Positions 26,601 to 41,600 of a stretch of DNA of 64,000 nucleotides are shown one piece after another. Source of the DNA: Hymenolepis diminuta (lineage: Eukaryota; Platyhelminthes; Cestoda; Cyclophyllidea; Hymenolepididae). Location: positions 2,494,452 to 2,558,451 of the forward strand of contig CAADRB010000011.1 in assembly GCA_900708905.1 (NCBI GenBank), written 5' to 3'. The notes below the pieces were generated by a model. The model saw only the letters and a program-made list of their open reading frames with translations, was not told where the DNA came from and searched no databases. Position numbers and translations under genes: made by a program. Numbering within the stretch: the first letter of the stretch is position 1; each line of letters opens with the position of its first letter.

Positions 26601-29600
26601 ATTAGTTCCTCTTGGTCTAGATTTTACGTGAAATTTTATTTTTCTAATAGGCGCTTCGTAGTCTTTAGGTCTAGGTTACTAATGGTACATCGTATTTATA
26701 ATTCTGTTATATATTGAAAGATTTTCTGCGCCTCTGAATTGCATGAACATAAATAGGCTAAGACGTTCCTCATTCTTCCTTTTTCTTAAGCCTTTAAGTA
26801 AGGTGGCCTTTTCCTCAGGTGTAGATAATTCATAATCTGATATAAGTGAAATGGTTGAGGCTAAACTGTCCATCATTTACTAACTCAGCAAATAAATTTT
26901 TGCAAAAGGTTGACAATGGCTGGAAGCGAACATCTGCTAGAGAGGCCGGTAATTCCCATTCATATTCCATCAAAATCTTAAACTCCACCTACGAAAAGTG
27001 GCTGTGTATAATTTGAAGTATTTATCCAGGTACATCTAATTCACATGACCACTTACAGATCCAACAGGAAGTAGAATCGATTTTTTTCCAGTACTATGTG
27101 TAGGAATTCTAAAGTTCTGCGAATGTAATTTTTTTCAGGCAGGATTTTTTATTACTGTTCTTCCATAAGAGGTCTCATCTCTGTTATATTACTGTGTTTA
27201 AAGCTTGGTTTAAGTAAGTCTTTATTAACATACATCTCATTGATTAAGCACACAGTTTACTAGATTTATTAAAGGTGATAATAAGGACCAAAAGGCTTCA
27301 AGACTACAAAAGAGGCGATCACAATGATCACAATCCAATGATTCAACAAGGGGCATAAAGATTGGTATATCTCCAGATTTAAACAATAGCCGCTGTTCCC
27401 TCTGGTTTGTCTTCATTGTTCCACCCTCTGCGTCTGTGTTGCCTGCATGCTGGTATGATTGGTAACTTAGCCAACTTCCAACTTTCTTGGCGGTTTACAA
27501 CTGGCTAACCGGATAGTTAATCTTGGCATTCAATTAACTGGCCTCTCTAAGTCGATATCTTTACACGTCATTGAATATTTAACATCTAGACATTTGTATG
27601 TCGAGGTACCTTTCAATCGCTCCGTATATAGGTCAGTTTCCAAATTGGTCTAGATAGGACACAGACCATTTCTCATTCTTACTCTCCCTTTTTAATTTTT
27701 TTCAGAATCAGGGAGTCAATAACCGTAGGATTCCTCATGTCGAAGGCTCCTCAGATCATGTTACTGATCAGGAAGCGATCAATAAATTGGCTGTTCTGGA
27801 AATGCAAGTTATTCGGCAGACCATCGCTTTCCTGAAATGGAAACAGGCCTGGCATCCCCACCTACAACTTTCCATTGCTCTATCGGCACCTCGTAAGTAT
27901 AATTTTGAGATCAGTTTTATCATAGCTTACAAATATAATTAACAGTTGGTTTTTATTGACAACTGTGTGTGACTAAGTGTGTGCTACAGTAACCCTATTA
28001 TTAGAACCACTTATAGGAACCCGATCAAGTTTGGCTTAGAGATATTCCCCTTCAAAACTAGGGATTAACTGAATACGACGGTCCTTCGCAAAGCAGAAGA
28101 CCTATATTTGAGTGAAATGAAGGAGATATATTGGACCGTTTTAAGGCAGAAGAAAAAGAAGTAAGATAGGAGTTAAAATTTATGCGAGCAGAGAGTAAAC
28201 ATCAACACGTTGTGATGGTAAAAAGGCTACTGTACGCTAAGTGAATTTGACTGTTTTTCATCCTTTTTGTTTGAATGAGTAACGGGTAAAAACTGATAAT
28301 CGTGACATTACAGACTTATGAGTCAACATGTGTGTTCCTTTAGATTTGATCTTCTAATTACAGCAATTCTCAGTACACTCATGGCAAGAATAGAGGAGGC
28401 CATCTCGAGTACCAATAGGTGCGACTTTACTCACTCAGATACCCAATAGAAAACTGTCAAAGCGCTATATCGAATTAGGATATTTAATATAGTATATATT
28501 TAGTAGTGTTTACGTATATATCAAGAGAGGGTTAAAAAAGGAAAAAAATATAGTAGTATTTTTTCCCTCTGCAGGTCAAATAAGTCCTACAATTTTTCTT
28601 CTTGGGGAAACATCCAAACACATTGAAAGTGAAAGTTCATAAGCAGGGAGTATATTCATATTTTAAGTGGAAATTGGAAAATGTGTAGTCGAAGTAATAG
28701 GAAATCACTAAAATCCTACTTCTTCTGAGCTTCAGAATTATGAGATCAACTGCTTTTTCAAGTTAAAGTTCCTTAAGAACCTATCCTTTCTTTTCTTCAT
28801 CTTGCTCTTCGTAGGGAAAATCTGGATGATAAGTTTAGATATGATTTCGGAGCCATCCTCTTTTCACAATTTTTATAGCACCCATCTACTGATCTTTGTA
28901 GGGGTCGATCTGCCAGTGTCTTCTCATTTTCACTTCCATTGATTCGATGACACCGAGAATCCGCACATTATTTCTTATTTACGTACACTTTTTCATTTTG
29001 ATTGATATTCAATAATGCGAGTAGAATTTTTTTGTAGGATTCATCACCCCACTTACGTTTTCTTTCTTGCCGAATGCCTGTTTAGCATCCTCTCGAAATT
29101 GCCTTAACCAAATCTTTGTGTATGCCGATTTAGAGTCACCTACTTTTGTTAAATGGGATTTCAAAATCTCTTTTGCCAATATCTCATCTCTGTGAAGACT
29201 TGCTTATAGATTTAATCTTCGTCTTTGTATTTGCGCGGCAAGGTTTTTCTGAGGGACTCTAACACTCATATGTCACCTAATGTACGAATCTGACACCATT
29301 CTTCGAGCAATGTGCTGAATAACCTTTAATCTATTGTCATCCATCTTATATTAAACAATATTTTTTCTTTATCATAACATTGCACTTATTATCTCAAATT
29401 TAGAGAATTTTGTCAGCAGATCAGGACATAACTATGATTACGATGCCAGCGGGGTAGCGGCATGTAATCGCTTATTTGTTCTTGACTCAGATTACACTTT
29501 GGTTGCAAATGATCAAGACTTAAAGAAGAATTAAAGCTTCTTTAAGAGTCACACTATATTAGGCTTACAAATCTCCTTAGGTAACGAGTGGTCTTCCTAA

Positions 29601-32600
29601 AGGCAAAAGGGTACAGCAGCCTTTCTCAAATTAGAAGACCACGAGGTAAGTTGGACTAGGTGTATGGTGAATAACTGGAAGTGAATGAGAAAGTAAACGT
29701 TGGAGTAGGAAGAGGATTTGTAAATCAGAAGGGAGGGCAAAAAGCGATATTACTGAGCTGGTGAAAGCCAAATTGTGATAAAGAGGGCCTATTGAGGTAA
29801 GAAAAGGATTTAGCAGATTTTGAGTCATTTTTCCGTTGATGAGCAATCGATAAATAATCACCAACTGACAATTAGGACGCGCAGGAGCACAAATCAGTAT
29901 GTGCACACTACAGCCATCTTTGTAGTGGCTAAGATTCATAACTTGATTGTATATAGTTGTCGGTTTTGAGGTTACTTGATTGCTTGGTTAACCACCATTA
30001 TTGTAGAAAATAGACTCCATCGCTGGGTACGAACATTGGGGCAAATAATTTCGTTCATGCTATTTAAACTATAGGCAGCCGTGCTATGACAGGGAAACAA
30101 TGCTTTCCCACATGCGTAAAGTACAATATCGATTGCATGGCATTGACCTGTTAATTCTACGTCACAGGTGGGAACCTGCAAGTCATCATCATATCAGGTC
30201 ATAGCATAGGGGGTTCAACCACCATTCATCGATTGTCTGACCAACCATGTTCTGCATCTACATCGAACACGGCAGATTATTAAGAGTAAAAATCATAACA
30301 AATTGTAACACAGCGCCGGTTTAAACACAGTTCCCAAATCGTGTCAATAAATCTAGTTGGGTCACAACACTCCTCTCTTCTTTTTTAGCTTATAGAAGTG
30401 GCGGCGAAGTCTTACTTTTCAACAACCTGACAGATTTCGTCTCACTCCCCCCCCCCCCTTCCGAAATATTTGGATTTGCTTACAAATGTGTGCGAGTTCA
30501 GTCTTCTGTCAATAATTTTATAAGTCTGTCGGCTTATTGTATGACGAATTGAACTATTTAAGAAATTGATATCGGGTAATAGAGCATTACTAAGCCTGCT
30601 TCAAAATCCGCAATAATGGGAGATCACGAGGTCAGTGCTCATTGGTGAACATCTGTGCCGACCAATGGTGGATGGCCTCTAGAAATGGTAAAAATAAGGA
30701 AGGTTGAGCGCTATGAGATTCAAGGTCAACAGTGAAGAGAAGTAGGTTAGGATTCATGAAAATGTGAAGTTACAATTGAGGCTGCGGTTAGTGCTTCCCT
30801 CTGCCATCTGTCCACAATATCATACTGCCGATCGCAAATCTTATGATTTCTAAATCTCCACTCAGAACCTGATACGTCACTCCTCCCAATCTGTCCGAAG
30901 TTAATAGTTAGAAGAGTATCAAAATGTCTATACCTAAGAGGTACAAGTAAGTCTTTTTGCCACAATCTTAAGACAGATGGTTGGGCAAATTTTGGTACAA
31001 GAGTAATTATCCATATAAATAGGTCAAAAAATATATTTGGTTCTTGAATGTGGAAGATCAGTTTCTGTTCGTGTAGGCACCAGACAGTCAACTTCAATTC
31101 TCTATTTTTCTTAGTTATTGGCAGTACAGTTGAATGCGAAAGACTTCTCGGTTGCCATATCGCGGAAAAGAGCAGTTGTCGACGCATATCTAAGTCCAAT
31201 TTCCATCTGGTTCTTTGCGTTGGCGGAGTAATTGATCCTAACCTCCAAGGATCATTAAAGTAAGTTTCAAAGTCAAAGTTATTGAATTTGTATCGAATTG
31301 AATTATGTTAAACTTGAGTAAATCCGAGCGAGCCCGGCTTGAGACAATCTGAAAATCTTAAGTGTTTTTTTCTCGGAAAAAAATATTCTACCACGAAATG
31401 AACCAGCCTGCCGTAAATAAAAAAGTATTCGACTAACCGAAATTGGATACTAGAACACGGGACCACCTTCCACAAAAACGCCTTACTCTAGCGTCGCTTT
31501 TTTTATATGCCGCCGAAACGTTTCAATGAAATAAAGTCCGGGCTAATAAAATGGGAAGCTTTTACAAGTCTTTAGTGGTGTTTGATCGATTCCATATGAG
31601 CGGGTAGACGCGGTAGTGTTCTTGCCATAAATACAAAATTGGGAAATATTTCTCCTGAATACATTCAAAAAGTTTCATATGCAATCGTAGTCAATTTGAA
31701 AGTGAAGCCATCCCTAGAGAGAAAGCTCGAATCGTTACGACGTTGCCTTCTCAAGCATTACTTAAGAGTTCGAATTCTCATACAATATATTGTTGGTTAA
31801 AAGAGTCCTGAAGAATTTGTTTATTAGCTTTCCCTTTTGAACTTTTATACGGTGTTTCGATGAACTGAAATGCTACTGGGACATTGTGAAGTGTCAAACG
31901 CATGCTCTTAACATCAATAGACCGAATTCGAGGCTCAACTACCATAACCTAATCGTCTAAGTTATTTCAGAAGAGATTTTGTAAATAAACGGTCGGTTAA
32001 TGTTCAACCATTTGTTTTTTCCTTCCTTTAGCTCCACTAGTTTCTATAGAGTTCATATTGTTCTAACGTATGCCGGTCGACCCTTGTCCAAAGTTTGTCC
32101 CATCAAAGAAGATCAAAGGAACTTTGCAGATATCAACAGATGCCCGGAGTATGAGAACACCGTGCCGGTACACGGTGACTCCTATTACTCCAGAAGGGTT
32201 GATTTTAAATCGAATGGGAAGATTAACGAGTGGATACGCTTTTTGGATTTCCGACTGCGACATTTGCCAAGAGAGACTATGCTTAATGTTAGTCTCATTG
32301 CATGTAAAAAGGAGACAAGGGATTATCCTACTTGTGAGTCGACTTTAGCAATTTAATTATGATAGTAAAAATATCCACCAGTTTACTTATTATGGTAGTA
32401 TACAGTTTACTGTTAGGACAAGCGGATAAATAGCTGTAACTAGTAATAATTTGGTGAAGGGATAGGGGGGTGTGATTTATAAATTCAAGATTTTTACTTC
32501 TTCACTAATCGGCTCAGAAGGATAAGCGTCGTAGTATTTTTTGCAGCTTTCTCAAAATAATCTTTGAAGAAACTCACATAGAACTCTTAATGTCAGTATT

Positions 32601-35600
32601 GCTTATGAAATTCTAGTATGGGACGTCTTAGCCACCAGGAAATTTGGCATTAGAAGTCTCTGTTTGTCGTTACACTTATTGAATAACGATTTGTTGGTAG
32701 CTCTTAAGCATCGCTTTCTTATCAACGAAAACTTTCAAATAATTTGTGGGTTTGCACGTCGCTACTTTCATTTGAATTTTTAATGACGAAGATTAACAAT
32801 GATTTAGACAGATCGATCAAACCAAAAACTTCCTTAGCGCCTAGATTGATTTGTCTTACCTGTCGCTTTATATAAGCCTTCTTTCTAACTCTCGTTATTA
32901 CCTGGTAACTTGAAAGAAATGAGGGGGGCTTCGTTGGAGTTCAAAGACGTAGTCTTTTTCGTTGAAGCTTGGTCGTGGGATTTCCGAGAGAAATCCACAA
33001 TGCTAGCTCCACATGTTTTTAATATTCTGCTCCAAGCATCTTGAAACTTACTGTAATTGGTATGGCGATGAGTTGACCTTCAAACGTCAATCATTTGAAA
33101 AAGACATGCCTACAAATCGCTTTGCTGGATTAACTAGGCATCTTGGAGTGCCTACCGCCTTTTCTCTAACTAGATCTTATTCACTTGTATCCTAGCATTG
33201 TCTAATGGATATCTAGACCGTAGCAGTATAAAACAAGGATTTTAAAATCACAACAGGTATATTTAGATGACTTGGTAGTAGTAGACTACCAGTAAGAGCG
33301 AAGATGGTTACAGTTTTTTAATGAAATACAGCGGTGATTGCCAACATACAGACGGGTGGTAAGGTAACTAGAGAGTTGTGAGCCTAGAGTTTGGGAAGCA
33401 GTAGGTCTTGGCGTGTGGAATTGAGTTAGAGATGAAGTGTGAATACTTGTGCGTAGGTTGACCAGAGAAGACACTCAAATTACAGCTGAATTTCAGTAAC
33501 TAATCACATTTAGATTGACCATGGCCAGGACATGATGTGACTAGTTGCAATGACACCATCAAACGATTAAGAGAACAGGTCTATTAAGAATCAATGATAA
33601 ATATAGCTGAGAGAATCTATTTGGGTCAAAGCGATTGAATGATGTTCGGGAAGTCAAGTCCAGCTAACTCAGCAAATTGACAATATTGTGCCCAAAAATG
33701 GACGTCTTTGATATCGTTACCGGATATAAATGTAAGACAAACTCGGAAAGGAAAAATTTGGAATTAAATTAAAATTGAAATAAATGATAGTGAATTGACC
33801 AGAAATTAAAATTGAAAGGACGTGCTGACATAGGGGCATTTAATATATATTTATTCAATGTTACCTGGCAGTGAGCGAAGGAACTCTCCTAGGCTGGGTT
33901 AACGTACCTCTGTTCGATCCGAACGGACAACTTCGGCAGGGTATTGTTCTAGCTGGTCTCTGGCCGCCTGGAAATGCTGAGCGACTCTCTCCTGAAATGC
34001 GCTCTACTTTCGCTGAACCCAACCGTCGATCGGATGCCATTGTTGTGGAGGTATGTGCTTCTACTTATAACCTTTCATAAGCAGTATTTGTTTATGTGTG
34101 CTAGTCTAATTGCCCTTTACACATCATTTTAGCTAGGATTCCTCGTGTTTGAGTACAATTTCTACTTCACCGTCCCACCACCGGTAGAGATGTAAGTTTT
34201 TCCTACTTATCTCTGTCATCATTGCAACAAAAGTAGGTAGTATGATTTAGTTATTCCATTTTTGCAAATAAGATACTGTGAGACGCTCTCCAGTCAAGAT
34301 CGTGGACGGTTACTTGAAGCAGCCTCTGACCTCCTATACTCACCACTTCCTCCCGACCAACAGCAATCCCGTAGACCATCAGATATTGTACAAGATCTTA
34401 AATTTACCGCCTTTATTCCTGATCGAAAACCTTATCAACACCTCATAGATCAACTTTGGAGTATTCGCGGACGTCTGACTGGGGAACCGGAACTTCTGAT
34501 GGCCCTTCTCATTGCGGCACCGGTCTGTTGGCCAAAAAAGTGTCGACCAGAGGCTATGGGATTCACGGAGAGAGTTCATGATAAGATTCTGTGGATGAAT
34601 CTTCTATCGCAACTCTATGGGTAGACTACTGGTTTTAGTTTAATAAATTTAATGCTTAGTCTTGTGGCTTAGGTTTAAGGATAAGATTATTTAGTTAATT
34701 TTCTTCATATTTTCTAAACTCCGTTTTCCACCATTTAATAAAAGGGTATATTACTTTCTGGTTAGTGGCTAGACCTGATAAACGGTCATTATTTCATTTA
34801 AATAGGAGCTTGTGTTCAATACTTGAGTCGTTGGTCAGGTCCTTTAACTTTGGTACGTTATGACGCCAAATGTAATGCTTTGAATTATTCCACTAAAGCT
34901 TCACTAAAAAAAATAGAGGATTTAACACGGTACCCAAAAAATGGAATATTATTCTAGAGAATTGATTAACGCGAAAAATGTGTTGAAAAAAGTAGCTACA
35001 CAAAGAATGAAATAATGGTATTGTAGGCATTAAACGTACAAAGATTCATACAGGCAGACAAGCAGGCATTCATACACGTCATGTTGCTCTCTGTATGAGG
35101 AATAGAATGAATCGATAATGAAGTGAACGGGTCATCATTATTAACCTTTTTGGCATTGCACGAAATCTACATTACCATTTACCGACAAATTTGGGATAAA
35201 TTACATGTGAAGCCAGTAATAAATCACTGAAGTTAAACCACTACAAGGAGATAGGAAGATGAAGAGCGATTCGCATTTACACGTAGCATTCAAACATATA
35301 AGCTTGAATAAATGCTAATATCAGGTACATGTAGAATTTAAGGCGATAATGCCAAAACTGGGTTTTATGCTTGTCACATCGAACAGTGAAGTAAAGAGAA
35401 CAGTATTAGAGACAAAATTAAGCGATTCTTATAAATAAGTTGTGTCAAAATACTACAACATATTTTTTGTACAAAAATATGAATAACTGTGTATGCATTG
35501 ATGAGATTTAAATCAATGATCTCTAACCTCGCAGACACCACTGGGACGCTAATTTTATACTGCTCAGTTGCTCTTCATCTTAATATCGGAGCCCATGAAA

Positions 35601-38600
35601 AGCTATCTTGATCTGATTATTTTAGCTTATCTAAGCTATGCTATAATGCTGTATATTTCACAGACGATTCTTGAAGTAGGAAAGGAAATTGAAAAGGCTT
35701 GAACTATTTATTCCATTTTTTCTTCCAGTCTCGTTCAACGATCCCCACCCCTGGCTCCAGCTGCCGCACTTCGATTACTTCTCCCAGATGTTTCTGACCA
35801 GGTTCTTCGACATTGGGCTGTCGTCTGCATTGGTCAAATATCCACTGATGCTATGATATGTTATCTTCCCTCTTTAGTAGAGGTAAGCATCGTAATGTGA
35901 TGGAGTAGTCTTTCAGTAAATTGGGAGGTTCTAGGGTCTTCATTTTCTATGGTTACTTCGGATATTCGATGGAAGATCCTATAGGACACCTAAGTCTCAC
36001 GTGATCGCGTTGAATGCCTTTGTGGACATTCACTCTATATCAGATTATTGTAGAGCACTTAGTTGAAGAAAATCTCGGCCAACATATAAACATTAACTAC
36101 TATTATGGACGGAGTAGCATAGAGAAATAATAGGTTTTATAACACATTGAAGGTAATATGAATACGGCATGTCCCTTTCTCCCAATCAGCAACTAAATAG
36201 TCTACAGTACGCAAGACAGTGATGCTATATCCTGTCACTTATCGTCACTTCCTTGTTTCTATCGACCCGTCCAGCCCCGAAGTTATAAAAGTGAAGGCGA
36301 CATTAATTGTTGATAACGAATATAGCCGCAGTTGAGGCATCCGATCATTTCGCTTTTTATTGACTAAGATCGGGGATTATATTGATAGAGTTGGATTTCA
36401 GTTAATGGCATATGGAACCTGTTAATTAGTCCCTGCTTAAATATCTTCAATTTAATTAGTCTCAGGGTCTCAGTATCATTGACAAGTTATATTGGAAAAG
36501 TTGCGTACCCATAGACTTGGAGGGTTATGCTTCGCTGTAAATAAGAGTCATAAGTAGTGCTCAAGGCCAGTTACTGAATGCAGTGCTACAAAGAATAGGA
36601 AGTTAGAATAACACAAAGACTTAGCAGAGGGGGAGAAAGAGGGAACTACAAAAGCAGAAGGTGGGGGAACTGACTGAATAACTTGATTGTAGGAATTGAG
36701 CAGCAGGAGATAAAGGAGCCGAGTAGATGTAAGCTAGACATGGAAAATATCGGAATCAAGTGCAAGAGGAAGCTTAAACCGGGATATATATAAAGAAAGA
36801 TTCGGTAGATAGTATGAGAATCACAGCAATTAAACACATGACGATTAACGGCCCGAGAAGGGGAGAAGTGTTGTATGATGATCATTTAAGTTTCCACAAG
36901 AGTCCTGATAGTCACACCGATATGTGCGTGGGGATAAAATCTTGCCGACTGATGGTTGCTCCGACAACCTTCAAGCTTTCTAAAAGCGAACTTATACTCT
37001 AAACACACTCAATTCTGAATAATTCCTTAAAATTTACCCGGCTAATATTTCCTAATAGAAATGTTTTTAATGAATACAAAATGTGAGCAATTGGTGGCAT
37101 ATTTGCTTTGGCCGTATCATATCACGTTATCCTCAGTCTTTCTCCATCTCTTGTGATTAGGCTGTTAACTACGATATATATATGGATTGGTCTGGACTTG
37201 TAAGCCTACTCCTCCACCGGGCTACTGTCTCTCTGCGGTTTTGCAATGCCCTCTATTGGAATATTGAGAGTGTATTGATGAATCCCAAGTGGTATTCTCA
37301 ACAACGTCTTCTGCTCATCAAAAGTGCCCTCATTTGGCTTCGTGGAAGTCGGCTAAATGCTACCTGGAAACTCCAATCAGATGTCTTGAAGGGAATGCAA
37401 ATGACAGGTTCGCTTTACGCGTCTTTTATTACTTTGAAAGAAAAGAAGCCAATTGTTAAAAAATGTAATTTAAGTACACTAAACACATTTAGAGTGGCAA
37501 AAGTTGTTAGTTTAGCCGATCCATCCACTTAGTTCACCTTGAGTGAACACGGCTCTTTGAGCTCTGTCATGTTAAGATCATGTGATTGCTTAATATCATA
37601 TAATGTCATTATGATTTCTCAATCTATGGAAGGAAAAAAATGAATTGAAGTGTCAGAGCTGACCATGATAATTAAACGACCGTTCAATAAACATTGGATA
37701 TCATGGACAAAAGTTTATTCATTAATCCATGAAACGAATCCCGAAATTTGAATTTTGGAACGTGAGATACCCATTAAGTAAATATTTTACAACCCAAATT
37801 CAAAAATAACTTTGAAATTACTTTGATTGTAATCCCAACGTCTTTTGATCTCCTTTTATCACTTTTTTGAGTTCCAGTTAACCGATTTCAGTCGTTTCTC
37901 CTTAATAAAAATTTGTACTTTTTTCTGTCTTGCGGTGAGTTATTGTTATAAACTATGATCAGTTAATTATTATAAGGTATGCTACAATTGTTCTGAATTT
38001 GGGGGAGACTAAATTAGGTAAGACTAGTTCACTAACTAGACGTTTATTTTCTTAATTTAGAATTTTACTTATCTGTAATAGAGTTGCGACGGGCTGAAGA
38101 AGATTTAACGAATCATTAATAATTATTGAACTTCATATTCTGATATGATAAAGTATTACTGATTTGACATCGTTACTTTTAAAAATAATAATGATCCATT
38201 CAAATATAATCTATAGCTAGGGCTTTAAAGACTGCAAGAGATGACGCCGAAAAACAGGTCCTTACGGAGGGTCTTCAATCGATTCAAGCTATCCTAGACC
38301 ATCGATTTAAGCCCAAACCATCAGCCGAGCAGGACGCATCTAGACAGACGTGTCTACGGCCAGTTAAGGCGACATCATGTCCTGATGGTTTTCGTCTACC
38401 CTTTGATTTTGGCTTCTGCTCCAGAAAAATCGAAGTACGTAATATCCCTTCCCTTATTTTCATCATCCAACTTAATGTTGCTACTTATTGTCATTCTTTT
38501 TTGCGTTAAATTTAGGTTGAATCATGTAGTTACATTCCTTCCTTCAACCGGCCAATTGAGATTATCTTCCGAGGACTTGATGGCAAATGTCGAAATTGTA

Positions 38601-41600
38601 TATATAAAGTAAGCTTTCAACCAATCAAATGTTTTGATAATGAGAAGTCCGAGGATTGACCCTCTCTCTACGTCTACGACTCTGTTGTTTGTTGGTGACG
38701 CAATGATTGTTGTACTCATCTGCAAGGTCATAGATCACTAGTTAATGTTCATTGATTAGCGGAATAATCAACCGCATTAGTTACGTTCGACTAATAAGGG
38801 CATGATCGAATTCGAGGAATATTCCATGATGTTACTCTTTTATTCATCTAAGATGAGTGTTGGGAAATACTTTCCTAAAGGTGTTTGGAAACTATGCATT
38901 ATCGTTAGAATCTCTTTAAATAACTAGTGTTGGAATAAGCTTTTGATCAGTTATATAAGATTCGTTACTGGCTATACATTAAATTAGCATACCTTACGCC
39001 ACGAAGCACGTTGCTACAGATAAAGTTGAAGTAGAATAATATAACAGTATAGCAAACCAGTAGGGATGTTCTTGCTTTTGTTCTTGGTCCATTTTTCCGT
39101 CATATACTAACTTAATTTATCTTAAATAATGACTTATATAGACCGCGCTTCTCGCGGTAGTAGTAGTAAGAAAATTTGTAGGATGTTTCGGAAATCTGAA
39201 CAAGGTCTAGCTTTGTTAGGTAAGAGTTTCATTTGTTGGCACTAAAAATAATTGGACTTTTTTGAGCAGTCATAATAGATTTACCGTTATTATCGCTGAA
39301 AATGTGTCAGCATTTCCGCACATTTGAACACCGTAACTTTTGAATAGAATATGAAACATCTCAAAACCTCCTTGGAAATAGAATAGAATTTTATTTATAA
39401 TCCGGATTTAGGGTGGAATTCCGATATTTAATACTTTATCCACCTTTGTAAGGAAATGATTGCGTTTGTTAAAGTGTTCTCTTCGATCATGTAGATGCAT
39501 TGATTTCTTTTCCGCAAATAATCTTATACAATTGACTACTCTGCATTTCACCGATCGCGCATGAATCTCCATTGAAGTTGGATTTACACTTTGGTGTTTC
39601 AGTCATAATAGGATACTCATGCCATAAATTCCATGGGTTCATGATTGAATTGCATATAAAGTAGCTCTTGTCTCATTAGTGAGGCTACTTTAGGAATCCC
39701 ACAAAAGTAGACTTAGAAATCGCTTTTCAAAACCTGATCTTCCTAAGGCCAACAGCATGCAACATCTCCTCCCCAATGAAAAGACTAAGAGTTGGGTTGG
39801 ACAAATGTGTATTGGAAATTGTAAATGAATAGGCGAGGAAGGAACAGGAAAGAGGAGGAAAGAGTGAGATGTTGCTGTTGAAGGAGGGCAATCAGGATTG
39901 TGAAAAATAGGTAAAATGGGGTACGATATGGCGGTTGGAAGATTTCGCGCCCATTGTTCGTTGATATGCAATTGGCAATTAGAATAGAGGTATGAGTCAA
40001 TAGATACGGCATTCATAAGTTCGGACTCGCTTTTCTTTTACTTCCCATTGGCACTTTTGGGGCTTAAAAGATGTTTCAGATTGACTTTTAAGTAGCATTC
40101 CGGAGTTGAAGCCTGTTTTATTGAAGTTCGGCTGCGGCATTTTCTAGAGAAATATGATGAACCTCTCCTTCACACACCATGGCTTCGCAAGAGCGTAGAT
40201 CTAACGAGCTTTCTCACAGTATTCGGAACAGCTTTAAATCTGTTATGTTCGCCATCTGACTATTCAGTTATCGGTGTGCCCGTTGGTGCACATCCACCAA
40301 CGATCACGTCTTACTGAACTAGTTAATTACGGTCAACAAGAGGGATTTTTAAATGCAATCTCTTTTGAATAAGGCCGTAGGATGACATCTCTTGTCTCAT
40401 ATTCCTCAGTATAATTATGAGAGGATCGTAATTAAGAGTTTGATATTTCATAATCTCGATTAATCTCGCCTCTAACAGTTATGGATTTTATTTGCTGCAT
40501 GACCGTGGTGTAAATATGGTGAAATACAGGATCAGTTTGCTGTCCCATGACATTAATTTGCAGTCATCTTTCGTCTTTCTTACTTCATGTCAGCCATTTT
40601 ATCTGAAATTTTCTGGTGTTGATCGTATTTGCACTGATTTTTCATCTTGACAATTTTGACCTAATTTTATTGAGCCTACTTGTTTTTCAGTTACTGTAGT
40701 ACATATATATTAAATTTTAAGCTCATTTACGGTTCTTATTTAATCTTATCAGGGTGTGTAAAATTCTAAGTAGGTAATCACGAAAATTTCCATGTGAGCT
40801 ATGTTACCTTCTTTGGAACACTAGAGAATGGTTAATTTCTAACCACCGGTGTTTTGCTTGTCATGAAAATCAAAATTAAGTTTGTAAGACTTAAACTGAT
40901 TTTATTGTTGGTCGTGCTTTCGATTAGAATTCTCGTGCAAAGCCATTCTCGACATTTAAAAAACTTAGTCCTTTTTTGCCATTTCTCTTCTGTTGTCCTG
41001 AAGTGTGTGGAATTAGGTTAAAATACTCGTCAGTGAATGATTTCAGGACTTCGCTGAAGAAAAGTAGTGAATGTTAAAATGTGAGTTTAAAAGCTCCATT
41101 GAGAAACCTTGCTGGAAAATTACAAATATAAACGTAGGCTATGTCTAAGTCTTCCAGAGAAAATGATCTATTAGCCAAATTCCATCTATCGAAAAGAAAT
41201 ACCTCTAAACCTGTTCAAACAAAGAGTTGGTAAAGGCAACCTAATTCGGATGATAAACAGATGAATGAATTGTGGTGATCTCTACTATGTTACTAGTCTA
41301 TTTGGTCTTAGTTGTAAGAATACAAAAGAAATCAAGTGAGGCTTGCTCCTGCATTAATTGTCCTAGAAAATTTAGTTTCAACCGCTAAATATCACTAGGC
41401 TACACTTAACTCAGATTCGGAAGGATAAAATAGAATACAGTTAGCCCAACATACTCTATTAACTAAACATATATAAGATTTTGTCTTCATACGGTTGAGA
41501 TTTGGAGATCAAATCGCCGCTGTGGTGATAACAGTTTTAGCTCCAAGTGACTGTCAACTTGTCAACCAAGCCATCAGGAGCTAACACACCAGAGTATTGA

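Larger units (their letters stand above)
27893..31114. other. PIK3C2 intron 9, about 3.2 kb
   Basis: No coding exon fits here: exon 9 ends in phase 1 and exon 10 resumes correctly. It holds a family B repeat (29585-29900), a family A fragment (30600-30720) and a run of C near 30448-30459 that is a likely sequencing-length uncertainty. Confidence 0.5.

Noticed and set aside
30447..30460. Run of about a dozen C
   Set aside because: A plain homopolymer in an intron, of uncertain length; no sign of function.
39690..40016. Two overlapping minus-strand frames rich in Pro, Leu and Phe
   Set aside because: They are products of the purine-rich repeat on the opposite strand; similar frames appear at 29631-29939 and 36646-36885 for the same reason.
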